Part shown: positions 53,516 to 60,929 of the stretch, piece by piece
Numbering within the stretch: the first letter of the stretch is position 1
Layout of the letters: each line of letters opens with the position of its first letter
NCBI GenBank assembly: GCA_003249015.1
Contig: QBLS01000007.1
Location: forward strand, 116,176-180,175
DNA length: 64,000 bases
Origin: Pseudanabaena sp.
GTDB taxonomy: Bacteria; Cyanobacteriota; Cyanobacteriia; Pseudanabaenales; Pseudanabaenaceae
Reading direction: 5' to 3'
Notes under the pieces: model-generated
The model's database searches: none
Seen by the model: only the letters and a program-made list of their open reading frames with translations
What the model was told of the DNA's origin: nothing
Translations under genes and position numbers: made by a program

Positions 53516-54487
53516 TCAGTGATCGAGTGGACTGATTACACCCTTTCCACCCCGATTCAGTACATGGGTATAAATCATGGTCGTTTTCACATCTTTATGT
53601 CCTAGCAACTCTTGTACCGTGCGAATATCGTAGCCATTTTGTAGTAGATGCGTAGCAAAGCTATGGCGAAAGGTATGACATCCCACTCGTTTGTCGATCT
53701 TGGCTGACCTTACTGCTTGTTTTAGAGTTTTTTGCATTCCACTTTCGTGAAGATGATAGCGACACATTAATTCACTACGGGGAGCTTTAGCGATCGTGCT
53801 TGAAGGAAAGGTATATTGCCAAATCCATTCTTTAGCAGCATTGGGATATTTCTTGCCCAAAGCAAAGGGTAAATGCGCTTCACCATAGCCTCTGGCTAGA
53901 TCCTGCTGATGAATCCGTTTAACAATCTGTAAATGTTCTTGAAGTTGATCTACAACATTGCGAGGTAGCATCGTGACTCGGCTTTCCATACCTTTGCTAT
54001 CACGAACCATAATTTGCTGTTGAGTAAAGTCCAGATCTTTCACGCGCAATTGTAGAGCTTCATTTAACCGTAATCCCGAACCATAGAGCAACTTGGCAAT
54101 AATTTGATAAACACCCGTAAGGTTATTTAAGATTTCTAAGGTTTCGGCAACAGTCAAAACCGTAGGTAAGTTACGAGGACGCTTTGCTCTCACTGCATCA
54201 AGATTCAGCCCTAACTCTAGTTCTAAGACTTCTCGATACAAGAACAAAATAGCGCTCAAAGCCTGATTTTGCGTTGATGCCGCCACGTTTTCATTGACTG
54301 CTAAGTGGGTTAAAAAAGAATTAACTTCATCGCCACCCATTTCACTGGGATGGCGCTTGTTGTGAAACAAGATAAATCTTCTGATCCATTGCACATAGGT
54401 TTCTTCGGTGCGGTAAGAGTAATGCTTAACCCGTATGCGATCTCTTACCCGATCCAAAAGTTTTCGAGGCGGTGGCTCAGTTTGCAT
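53516..54487 (-). CDS. intI: Integron integrase (IntI-type tyrosine recombinase)
   Basis: 323 residues. Tyrosine recombinase residues are complete: Arg140 ([10 protein letters not shown]), His271 and Arg274 ([12 protein letters not shown]), His297 (GHKD) and Tyr306 ([14 protein letters not shown]). The insert between them, [19 protein letters not shown] and [13 protein letters not shown], is the extra patch found only in IntI proteins and separates it from XerC/XerD. The N-terminal SAM-like domain starts [31 protein letters not shown]. Transcribed away from the cassette array, as in class 1 integrons, and convergent with uvrC. Probably functional. Confidence 0.95.
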   Translation of the reverse strand: MQTEPPPRKLLDRVRDRIRVKHYSYRTEETYVQWIRRFILFHNKRHPSEMGGDEVNSFLTHLAVNENVAASTQNQALSAILFLYREVLELELGLNLDAVRAKRPRNLPTVLTVAETLEILNNLTGVYQIIAKLLYGSGLRLNEALQLRVKDLDFTQQQIMVRDSKGMESRVTMLPRNVVDQLQEHLQIVKRIHQQDLARGYGEAHLPFALGKKYPNAAKEWIWQYTFPSSTIAKAPRSELMCRYHLHESGMQKTLKQAVRSAKIDKRVGCHTFRHSFATHLLQNGYDIRTVQELLGHKDVKTTMIYTHVLNRGGKGVISPLDH

Positions 54488-54539
54488 AGTAAATGAAGCA
54501 GTAACTGATCTAAATAATACACGACCTTATCGGGCTAAC

Positions 54540-54714
54540 ATCCTAAACAGGCGATTAGGTAGAATTTTTCTGTATAACGTCCCGTATAGGTTGATTAGCC
54601 AGAATTTTTCCGTATAACATTCTACATAGGGGATATAGGCTGAAACTTGACTTTCAGCCTATATTCCCTATAGTCAGATTAGACAGAAATTTTCCGTTTA
54701 ATACATAGTTGGGC
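54540..54714 (+). other. attI recombination region with three 26-bp direct repeats
   Basis: Near-identical 26-bp units (GATTAGxxAGAATTTTTCYG...AAC) occur at 54553-54578, 54593-54618 and 54677-54702, 40 and 84 bp apart. They could be the accessory integrase-binding repeats that attI sites carry. The core GTTGGGC (54708-54714) fits GTTRRRY, is the inverse of the attC1 heptamer and marks the join with cassette 1. A 20-bp near-perfect inverted repeat (54626-54645 / 54652-54671) separates repeat 2 from repeat 3. Confidence 0.75.
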
Positions 54715-54796
54715 AGCTTTACGTTAGCTATGAGGACAGCAGCCTGAAACTGATCTATGAAACAATAACAATAGCTGTCAACGAAGCAGAATTTAG

Positions 54797-55663
54797 ATGA
54801 TGACTGCACCTCCTAATCAATTTGACGCAATTAGTCCAACCGCAATGCTTGTGACTTATGCAAGGCAGTTCAGTGATATTCCATTTACAACCGAACTGGC
54901 TCAATTGATCAATATTCCAGAAGTGTTTGAGCAATTTGCGATTGAACGTCAAGAAGATATTCTTCTGCTAGCGGCTTTGTTTGAAGCCCGCTACAAAGCC
55001 GTTGACTGGGCGATCGCTCAATCCGAAAGTAAACAAATAGTTGAGTTAGCATCAGGTTTTCTTCCACGTGGGATGGTGATGTCGCAGAATTCAGACATGA
55101 CTTTTGTTGAGAGTGATTTGCCTGCCATGATTCAACTCAAACAACGGTTAGTTGCTCAAATTATTGGAGAGCCTTCTAATCTATACTTTAAGGCGATTAA
55201 TGCAGCCAGTCAGCCGAGCCAGTTACCCGTAGGTACGGATTATCTTCGAGAAAGTGAGCCAATCACTCTTCTATGCGAGGGGTTGTTACAGTATCTCACC
55301 ATGTCAGAGAAGAGGCAGCTTTTTGCGAATATTCGAGAGATGCTCAAGCACTATGGAGGAGTTTGGATTACGCCCGATCTTGCAACGAAGCAAAGCCAAT
55401 TGCAAATCGAGGAACACAGCACACCATCACAACGGTTGCATCAGTCTATTATCAACACAACAGGTAGATCTTTAGTAGACAACAGTTTTAATGACAGAGC
55501 AGAGATTAAACAGTTTATTTCTGAACAAGGATTCGAGGTTGAGGAATGCAGCTTACTTGATGTAGTGGATCGGTTGACTTGTTTAGAGATCCTGGGGGGT
55601 GATTCTGAAAACTTTGATTCTGTACTTGGAACAAGATATGTTTCTATGCTCACTTTAAAATAA
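54797..55663 (+). CDS. Cassette 1: LCM-type SAM methyltransferase
   Basis: 288 residues of the leucine-carboxyl-methyltransferase-like class I SAM family. Recognisable points are ISPTAMLVTYARQFSDIPFT at the start, a motif I region IVELASGFLPRGMVM (classical GxGxG replaced by ASGFLPRG, common in this group), EPITLLCEGLLQYL and a final strand TRYVSML. Two ATGs in tandem start the frame. The acceptor could be a small molecule or a protein carboxylate; not known. It contains a HIP1 octamer (55011-55018), so its source was probably cyanobacterial. First cassette after attI, in plus orientation. Confidence 0.82.
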   Translation: MMTAPPNQFDAISPTAMLVTYARQFSDIPFTTELAQLINIPEVFEQFAIERQEDILLLAALFEARYKAVDWAIAQSESKQIVELASGFLPRGMVMSQNSDMTFVESDLPAMIQLKQRLVAQIIGEPSNLYFKAINAASQPSQLPVGTDYLRESEPITLLCEGLLQYLTMSEKRQLFANIREMLKHYGGVWITPDLATKQSQLQIEEHSTPSQRLHQSIINTTGRSLVDNSFNDRAEIKQFISEQGFEVEECSLLDVVDRLTCLEILGGDSENFDSVLGTRYVSMLTLK

Positions 55664-55700
55664 TGTCTGATAGAGAGATAAAACCATCAAGTATCCAGCC

Positions 55701-55786
55701 GCCCAACACTTCGCTGGAGCGGACAGTTGAGAAATCTTGGTGCTGAGTTTGAGGATGCCTGCTGCCGCTCAGCTTTGCCGTTAGAC
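55701..55786 (+). repeat. attC1 recombination site
   Basis: 86 bp from GCCCAAC (RYYYAAC form) to GTTAGAC (GTTRRRY form). The two halves fold on each other: CGCTGGAGCGGACAG pairs with CTGCCGCTCAGC, leaving one unpaired extra G, the hallmark of integron attC sites. Recombination occurs at the G/TT boundary, so cassette 1 ends and cassette 2 begins at 55780/55781. Confidence 0.85.
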
Positions 55787-55821
55787 AGACAGTTCAACAT
55801 CTAGCGGAGAGGTCACCATAA

Positions 55822-56316
55822 GTGCGAGACTTAGAAGAGGACAAAAAAAATTTTCCTTTGTGGTTCAAAATTTTAGTCAGTTTCTGGGCTATTGGCTTAT
55901 TGGCAGCGAACATTTTACCCAGCTTTTTGAATTCACCTAACAAATCTAGAAACGCACGAGCAAAGGAGAATGTAGGCGTAGTGATTAATAGGCAGTTTGA
56001 GAACTACTACAAAACGGAGAGGTTCATTTCACCCGATGAGTTTAGATTCATAGGAGAGGATAGTTCCAACAGACATGAATATCAGATGTCGTTCAAAGGC
56101 GATGATATCTTCATTGTGACAGCAGCCGCCAAAGATGATGGTTTGTATAGTTTTACTGGTATCGTTTTTGTAAGCCGAGGTGTTGGTACATATGGTGTTT
56201 CTAAAGGAGTTTGTGTAACAACATTACCAGCTAGGACACCACCGCAGGTTGACCTCAAAAGGCACTCTTACTCCAGCGCCGATATGTGTCCTGTTGGTTC
56301 TGAACTTCTAAAATGA
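55822..56316 (+). CDS. Cassette 2: pilin-like protein lacking a prepilin site
   Basis: 164 residues, GTG start with GGAGAGG 9 nt upstream. The hydrophobic stretch FPLWFKILVSFWAIGLLAANILPSFLNSPNKSRNARAKENVGVVI matches the N-terminal helix of cyanobacterial type IV pilin-like G/H proteins. Its equivalent of GFTLIELLVVIxIIGILAAIALPSFLN lacks the G-F-T-x-x-E leader cleavage motif. The rest (IGEDSSNRHEYQM...) is unassigned, ending with two cysteines (KGVC, DMCP). It is probably membrane-anchored rather than an assembled pilin. First gene after attC1. Confidence 0.75.
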   Translation: MRDLEEDKKNFPLWFKILVSFWAIGLLAANILPSFLNSPNKSRNARAKENVGVVINRQFENYYKTERFISPDEFRFIGEDSSNRHEYQMSFKGDDIFIVTAAAKDDGLYSFTGIVFVSRGVGTYGVSKGVCVTTLPARTPPQVDLKRHSYSSADMCPVGSELLK

Positions 56317-56391
56317 TAGTGCGATCGCCAATAATGGAGCCATATTTTTGTTTTAAAGGAAGCAATCTATACAGAATGTTTTCTGATCAGT

Positions 56392-56397
56392 TATAAT
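56392..56397 (+). promoter_or_regulatory. Candidate -10 inside cassette 2
   Basis: A consensus TATAAT, with TATACA 18 bp before it (56368-56373) as a weak -35, 36 bp upstream of the small-protein gene. A separate promoter would explain how the pair behind it is expressed without read-through from the pilin-like gene. Confidence 0.45.
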
Positions 56398-56433
56398 GCC
56401 AAATAAGGAAGCTATCAAGGATAATTTACAATC

Positions 56434-56706
56434 ATGGCAGTGCGTCAACCCCGATATAGCAAAGAAGAATTTGCCCAACGTGGCGATTTAATTTATCAAA
56501 CTCAAATACGTCCACAAGTCGAATTGGGTAATAAGGGCAAAATTGTAGCAATTGACCTTGAGACTGGAGACTTTGAGGTTGATGCGCGTGAAATAGCTGC
56601 TTGCAATAGGCTCGAAGCTCGTCACCCAGATGCTCAAATCTGGATTGTTCGAGTTGGTTCTCGCCACGTTCGCCGATTTGGTGGACGTACAAAGAGAGCC
56701 TTATGA
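56434..56706 (+). CDS. Cassette 2: small protein paired with aspartic protease
   Basis: 90 residues: MAVRQPRYSKEEFAQRGDLI, IRPQVELGNKGKIVAIDLET, then ...ARHPDAQIWIVRVGSR. The same short protein is often found in cyanobacteria immediately before a retropepsin-like protease gene, and its stop codon overlaps the protease start (ATGA, 56703-56706). The linked, overlapping pair resembles a toxin-antitoxin arrangement, which is common cargo of integron cassettes, but toxicity has not been shown here. Confidence 0.8.
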   Translation: MAVRQPRYSKEEFAQRGDLIYQTQIRPQVELGNKGKIVAIDLETGDFEVDAREIAACNRLEARHPDAQIWIVRVGSRHVRRFGGRTKRAL

Positions 56707-57080
56707 TCACTGGTATTGTTAATGCAGATTTTGAGGCAATTATCTCACTTTCGATATGTGACTCTGAAGGAAAGATTTACACACAAGATGCGATCGTTGA
56801 TACAGGTTTTAATGGTTGGCTTTCATTGCCACCAGATCTGATTGATCGGCTAAATCTGAAATGGAAAAGACGAGGACGCGCTATTCTTGGAGATGGTAGC
56901 GAATGCGTTTTTAATGTCTATGAAGCAGTTGTAATTTGGGATGGAGATTATCTGGCAATACCAATTGATGAAGCTGATTCAGAACCTCTTGTTGGAATGT
57001 CATTGATGGAGGGCTATCAACTCACAGTTCAAGTATTTGAAGAAGGCAGCGTAGAAATCCGTAAAGTAAGTGCAGTCTAA
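56703..57080 (+). CDS. Cassette 2: retropepsin-like aspartic protease (clan AA)
   Basis: 125 residues. The catalytic motif is IVDTGFNGWLSLPPDLIDRL (DTG), with the flap ILGDGSECVFN and VGMSLMEGYQLTVQV as the psi-loop hydrophobic motif. One catalytic Asp per chain means it must dimerise. The coupling with the preceding small protein gene (4-bp overlap) suggests co-expression. Its stop codon lies in the first bases of attC2, so it is the last gene of cassette 2. Confidence 0.87.
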   Translation: MITGIVNADFEAIISLSICDSEGKIYTQDAIVDTGFNGWLSLPPDLIDRLNLKWKRRGRAILGDGSECVFNVYEAVVIWDGDYLAIPIDEADSEPLVGMSLMEGYQLTVQVFEEGSVEIRKVSAV

Positions 57081-57160
57081 CACTGCGTTGGAGCCGACCT
57101 CTCAAACGTGATTTACAAGATTCAAAGATTGACTGTAGCGGCTCAACTAGACCGTTATGC
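57075..57160 (+). repeat. attC2 recombination site
   Basis: From GTCTAAC (57075-57081) to GTTATGC (57154-57160), 86 bp, the same length as attC1. GCGTTGGAGCCG pairs with CGGCTCAAC, again with an extra unpaired G. GTCTAAC is the exact inverse of GTTAGAC, the core that starts this cassette at 55780. The terminal GTTATGC departs from strict GTTRRRY at one position. Confidence 0.85.
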
Positions 57161-57298
57161 AGCCTAAGCTACTGGTAGGAGTACAACTGAATTTTATCTT
57201 TTTGTCACTGGGTTTCAGTTGGCTGGAAATTGGTGTTTGAGATGATCACATTAAGTTAGGATATTTTAGAAAATTTTGAAGCCACAACAAATCAAGCA

Positions 57299-57727
57299 AT
57301 GAAAGTTAGATCTGCTACCCTTGATGATGTAGCGGTCATTTTCTCATTCATTCAGAAGAAAGCAGAATTTGACCGAAACATTGGCGTTTTTTCTGGAATA
57401 TAGCAGACTTCCGAAGACAAAATAAACAAAACACTTTTTGGGAAAATTCCTTTTTCTTACGTTTTGTTTGCAGAGGTTTCAGGGCTTGAGATCGGTTTTG
57501 CTTTATATGGATTCAGATGTTCATCATTTGCAGGTCAGCCAAGCATTTGGCTTGATGATTTATATGTAAATGAGGATTGGAAAAGTCAAGGTGCAGGAGA
57601 AGTATTAATGGATCATATTGCTCAAATTGCCAAGGAAAATGACTGTACCCATCTTGCTTGGAATGCCGATGCTCGAAATACTCGCGGGCTTAGCTTTTAT
57701 CATCAATGCAAAAAAATCTTCTTATAG
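57299..57727 (+). pseudogene. Cassette 3: broken GNAT acetyltransferase gene
   Basis: A GNAT family N-acetyltransferase read in one frame from ATG 57299: MKVRSATLDDVAVIFSFIQK...NIGVFSGI, then a TAG at 57401-57403 (codon 35), then TSEDKINKTLFGKIPFSYVLFAEVSG and the acetyl-CoA-binding part DLYVNEDWKSQGAGEVLMDHI and NADARNTRGLSFYH. The protein stops at 57725 just where the normal C-terminus should continue, because the sequence runs into uvrC-like DNA. The downstream open part alone (57464-57727) could not give a full fold. Both the stop and the missing end indicate inactivation. Confidence 0.85.
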
Positions 57728-57847
57728 AAGTTCCATTCTGTCGAATATATTCGACAAGCGACTGTAGAACAAATTGCGGAAACTGATGGTATTGGCAAGA
57801 AATTAGCTCAACATATTTACAATCATTTTCATCCTCAAAATGATTGA
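57728..57847 (+). pseudogene. Second copy of the uvrC 3' end
   Basis: 39 codons plus stop that read [20 protein letters not shown] and end [12 protein letters not shown], in the same frame as uvrC 53385-53504. About 110 of 120 bases are identical; eight of ten differences are silent and the other two are conservative (D/E, S/T). Homology may extend to about 57704 as ...HQCKKIFL, where uvrC has HHRQKILL. It therefore looks like the end of a uvrC gene that had been under selection elsewhere, not a recent duplicate. Confidence 0.85.
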
Positions 57848-57891
57848 TCAATCGATAGTGATTTAGAGGTTTAACAAAGAAACTAAACTGG

Positions 57892-57898
57892 GCATAAC
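57892..57898 (+). other. Possible attC3 remnant (GCATAAC)
   Basis: GCATAAC is the exact inverse of GTTATGC at the start of cassette 3, as required for the end of that cassette, but the rest of an attC is missing. A generic palindrome (57903-57927) follows and no GTTRRRY core is found. It may be a truncated attC or a chance match. Confidence 0.45.
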
Positions 57899-57902
57899 GA
57901 GG

Positions 57903-57927
57903 GCTATCCCGCCGAAGGCGGGATAGC
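57903..57927. repeat. GCTATCCCGCC-GAA hairpin
   Basis: Perfect 11-bp arms (57903-57913 / 57917-57927) with a GAA loop, close to the end of the integron and upstream of the regulator stop codon. It resembles other GC-rich repeats here. Confidence 0.6.
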
Positions 57928-57971
57928 TAGCTGTAGTCATCTCACAAGACGAGTAGCGTCGCGTCACCTAC

Positions 57972-58652
57972 TTATTTGCTGAGGCGCAAAACATAACCAA
58001 TACCCCGCACAGTCTGAATAATACGACTAGATCCATTTGCTTCTAATTTTTGTCTGAGAGTACGCACATAGACCTCTATGACATTAGAGTCACCACCAAA
58101 GTCATAGCCCCATACTTTCTCTAGAATCTGGTTGCGGGTCATCACCTGCTGTGGATGAGTCATCAAATATTCCAAAAGCTCAAACTCTCTTACAGTAAGT
58201 TCAATTGCTCTTCCATCACGAAATATCTCACGGGTGCGATGATTTAAGCTTAAGTTATCAAATTCTAATATATCTCTATTATCATCTTGAGTGCGCCGCA
58301 AGTTGCTGCGAATTCTTGCTAGTAATTCTTCAATACTAAAAGGCTTAATCACATAATCATCAGCTCCAAAATCTAGCCCAGCTACGCGATCGCTAATTTC
58401 GTCTCTGGCAGTAACTAAAATAATAGGAACCTTACTACCAGTTGCCCGCAGTCGCCGACAGATTTCCACTCCTGACAAGCTCGGGATCATCCAGTCTAAA
58501 ACTATCAAGTCAGGAAAATTTTGTCGTGCTTGAGTCAATCCATCTAGCCCATCATGAGCTATATTCACTTGATATCCTTCACTAGTCAATTCCATTTCAA
58601 TAAATTGCGCTAGTTTAATATCATCTTCTACGAGAAGGATTTTGTTAGACAT
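57972..58652 (-). CDS. OmpR/PhoB-type response regulator
   Basis: About 226 residues from the ATG at 58652 (a GTG at 58676 extends it by eight). The receiver domain has NKILLVEDDIKLAQFIEMEL, the phosphoacceptor Asp in DLIVLDWMIPSLSG, and PFSIEELLARIRSNLRR. The C-terminal winged helix has LTVREFELLEYLMTHPQQVMTRNQILEKVWGYDF and NVIEVYVRTLRQKLE. A DNA-binding transcription regulator; target genes unknown. The GAF/PAS histidine kinase gene is divergent across a 260-bp AT-rich gap and may be its partner. Of NblR/RpaB/ManR-like type, but I cannot say which. Confidence 0.9.
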   Translation of the reverse strand: MSNKILLVEDDIKLAQFIEMELTSEGYQVNIAHDGLDGLTQARQNFPDLIVLDWMIPSLSGVEICRRLRATGSKVPIILVTARDEISDRVAGLDFGADDYVIKPFSIEELLARIRSNLRRTQDDNRDILEFDNLSLNHRTREIFRDGRAIELTVREFELLEYLMTHPQQVMTRNQILEKVWGYDFGGDSNVIEVYVRTLRQKLEANGSSRIIQTVRGIGYVLRLSK

Positions 58653-58913
58653 AGATTTATGACTACTGCGTTGCACGGTGTAATTAAAGACTCAAAAATA
58701 ACTAAACTTAATCTTTTCCCTCTTTACTTCTAGATCACTAAACATTAAAGTTTATTACAGTTTGTAATAACACAAGAAAATTTTTAAGGATCTAGTGAAT
58801 TTAACTTTGAACAGTGATATTAATAATTATGAATTATAAGTATTAAGTCATTGTGATTTACTTTTAAAAAGTTGATTAATTTTAGCTGAGTGTTCGCTGA
58901 GTGTATCTTTCAA

Positions 58914-60623
58914 ATGAATTACTGGAAAAGTTTCTGCCTATTCATATTTAAGGCATCTAAGCGCGTTACGAGAAAACTTAATTATATAATTTTGACTTCT
59001 TTATTTCCAGTTCAAAGTCAAAAAGATCATGTAACTATACAAAGACGTACCCTAGAAGTTTTATCTTCTCTTAGTTATCGTACAGGTGAGCTAAAAGAAT
59101 ATCTAAAGTTAATTGCTAGTAGTGTAAGTGAACTGCTAGATTTGGATTGGACGGTAGTCACTTTATGTCAGGATGGATTTGAGAGGATTTTGGCTAGTTC
59201 AATTGACATGAACGGAGATTTTCAAGCCAGTTTGCATGGAACTATTACTGAGTTTGTAGTCAATTCTGGCAAGGGAATATACGTAAAGGATACTTCCATT
59301 GACAAAAGATATGGTGAACCGCCCGAAGGTTATTGTGCTTATTTGGGAGTGCCTTTACGTCTGCCGACAGGAATGATTATTGGTACTATTTGCTCTTTCC
59401 ATCGGCAGCCGCGTGATTTTACAGATGAAGACATGAGATTAGTTGAGATTTTTGCTGAACGTGCGGCTACTGCAATTGATAACTATAATCTCTGCAAAGA
59501 TCAACAGAAAATGATTCAACAGCTATATTCCGAAATTAGAGAACGCCAAGATGTTGAACTGGCTTTAAAGAAGAGTGAAGAACAACTTCGCCAAATTGCA
59601 GAAAACCTAGAACCATTGGTGTGGATGTATTCTCATGATGGTCAGCCAATATATATGAGTCCCATGTTTGAGAAAATGTGGGGTATTCCTGTCGAAGAGT
59701 GGTACAAGAACAGTAGGGTCTGCCTTGATGCCATTCATCCAGATGACCGTGCCTATGTATCAGAAGCTTTTACCAAGGTATTCACTCATAGCGGCAACTA
59801 TAATCTTGAATATCGAATTATTCGTCCAGATGGAAATATAAGAATTATTCGCGATCGTGCTTTTCAGATTATCGATGATGCTGGCAAAATATACCGTGTC
59901 GCTGGAATTGCTGAGGATATTACTGAACGGCAACAGGAACAGGAGCGATCGCTTAGGGCGCTAGAACGGTTATCAGAGATTGGAGAGTTAGCGACAACCA
60001 TTGTGCATGAGATTCGGAATCCGCTCACTACAGTACTGATGGGCTTAAACTTTTTTCAACGTATGGAGCTTCCTGAAAATGCCAAAAAGAGGTTAACTCT
60101 GTCATTACACGAAGCTGAACGCTTAAAGCGATTACTAAATGAAATCCTTTTGTATGCAAAGCAAGAAACATTCCACCCTACACCAGTGGATTTGAATGAA
60201 ATAGCTATAGATGTCGTTGAAAATATCTCTACCAGTCAAGTTGCTATCGGTAAGCAAATTATTTTTGATCCATTACCTGAGCCTCTGATTGTACTTGGCG
60301 ATCAAGATAAATTGCGACAGGTCATGATTAATTTGCTCCAAAATGCTTGTGAAGCTACTGAAATTGGTGGACAAATTTCTCTGTGCTTCTTGTCTCCAAA
60401 TGAATCCAAACAGATATATATTCAATTCCAGAACTATGGCGACTTAATTCCCTCTGAATCTATACCAAAATTAACAAAACCATTCTTTACCACGAAGCCT
60501 TCTGGCAATGGTTTAGGATTAGCGATCGTCAAGAAAATTGTGGAAGTACATGGAGGCAGACTAGAAATTACATCAACTGAAGTATCTGGGACAGTAGTTA
60601 GTGTAATTTTGCCAATGCTCTAA
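58914..60623 (+). CDS. GAF-PAS sensor histidine kinase
   Basis: About 569 residues from the ATG at 58914 (a GTG at 58890 is an alternative). After a short hydrophobic leader, a GAF domain covers about 55-205 (EYLKLIASSVSELLDLDWTVVTLCQDG...YCAYLGVPLRLPTGMIIGTICSFH). A PAS/PAC domain follows (about 230-350, PLVWMYSHDGQPIYMSPMFEKMWG...GIAEDITERQQ). HisKA has VHEIRNPLTTVLMGLNFF with the conserved His, and HATPase has INLLQNACEATEIGG and GNGLGLAIVKKIVEVHGG. It lacks a receiver domain, unlike the kinase at 22.5 kb, and could pair with the divergent OmpR-type regulator. The signal is unknown; the GAF has no obvious bilin Cys. Confidence 0.88.
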   Translation: MNYWKSFCLFIFKASKRVTRKLNYIILTSLFPVQSQKDHVTIQRRTLEVLSSLSYRTGELKEYLKLIASSVSELLDLDWTVVTLCQDGFERILASSIDMNGDFQASLHGTITEFVVNSGKGIYVKDTSIDKRYGEPPEGYCAYLGVPLRLPTGMIIGTICSFHRQPRDFTDEDMRLVEIFAERAATAIDNYNLCKDQQKMIQQLYSEIRERQDVELALKKSEEQLRQIAENLEPLVWMYSHDGQPIYMSPMFEKMWGIPVEEWYKNSRVCLDAIHPDDRAYVSEAFTKVFTHSGNYNLEYRIIRPDGNIRIIRDRAFQIIDDAGKIYRVAGIAEDITERQQEQERSLRALERLSEIGELATTIVHEIRNPLTTVLMGLNFFQRMELPENAKKRLTLSLHEAERLKRLLNEILLYAKQETFHPTPVDLNEIAIDVVENISTSQVAIGKQIIFDPLPEPLIVLGDQDKLRQVMINLLQNACEATEIGGQISLCFLSPNESKQIYIQFQNYGDLIPSESIPKLTKPFFTTKPSGNGLGLAIVKKIVEVHGGRLEITSTEVSGTVVSVILPML

Positions 60624-60639
60624 AACTTTTATGTTAAAA

Positions 60640-60690
60640 GCCAAAAAAGAGGAGTGGCGGTGCACTGCGCCGCCACTCCTCTTTTGGGAT
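60640..60690. repeat. Family A core palindrome
   Basis: AAAAAGAGGAGTGGCGGTGC with its inverse, about 20-bp arms. Lies in the gap between the kinase gene and the Hli gene, which are convergent. Confidence 0.6.
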
Positions 60691-60704
60691 ACGAAAGCCG
60701 TATC

Positions 60705-60750
60705 ACTAAAAAAGGCAAGAGAAGATAATGAATAACCTCTCTTGCCTTTC
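60705..60750 (-). terminator. Terminator of the hli gene
   Basis: On the minus strand, AAAGGCAAGAGAGG pairs with CTTCTCTTGCCTTT around a 12-nt loop and ends in a T-run (TTTTTTAG). It is about 28 bp after the hli stop codon. Confidence 0.75.
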
Positions 60751-60776
60751 TTAAATTTTAAAATCACCTGTAAAGA

Positions 60777-60929
60777 CTACAGGATGCCCCAGAAATGAAG
60801 TACACCTTGACCGCTGGTTAGTTCGATCGCCAAAGCAGCTACAAAACCAATCATTGCCAAGCGTCCATTCCAGTTTTCAGCACCAGATGTAAAGCCCCAG
60901 CTCCAAACGTTACGATTATCTTCAGACAT
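60777..60929 (-). CDS. hli: High-light-inducible protein (Hlip)
   Basis: Fifty-residue one-helix protein: [20 protein letters not shown], then [20 protein letters not shown], then [10 protein letters not shown]. The ExxNxRxAMxGF chlorophyll-binding motif is visible as E18, N21, R23 and AMIGF. Hlips bind chlorophyll and carotenoid in the thylakoid and protect photosystem II assembly and chlorophyll synthesis intermediates under high light. Too short for usual gene length limits. It has its own terminator. Likely induced by light stress, although no HLR1-type sequence was confirmed upstream. Confidence 0.95.
   Translation of the reverse strand: MSEDNRNVWSWGFTSGAENWNGRLAMIGFVAALAIELTSGQGVLHFWGIL

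Larger units (their letters stand above)
53516..57898. mobile_element. Chromosomal integron: intI, attI and cassette array
   Basis: Composite element: integrase, attI region (about 54540-54714) and three cassettes (54709-55780, 55781-57154, 57155 onward). The cassettes are bounded by GTTRRRY cores and attC sites with the extra-helical base. A second copy of the uvrC 3' end lies at the distal end. Most genes in it face away from the integrase. Confidence 0.85.

Noticed and set aside
53516-54487. XerC/XerD-like or phage integrase
   Set aside because: The insert [16 protein letters not shown] and the C-terminal [19 protein letters not shown] match integron integrases, and attC sites lie beside it.
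54541-54702. Small CRISPR array
   Set aside because: Only three repeats with unequal spacing (40 and 84 bp), next to an integrase gene; no cas genes. Better read as attI repeats.
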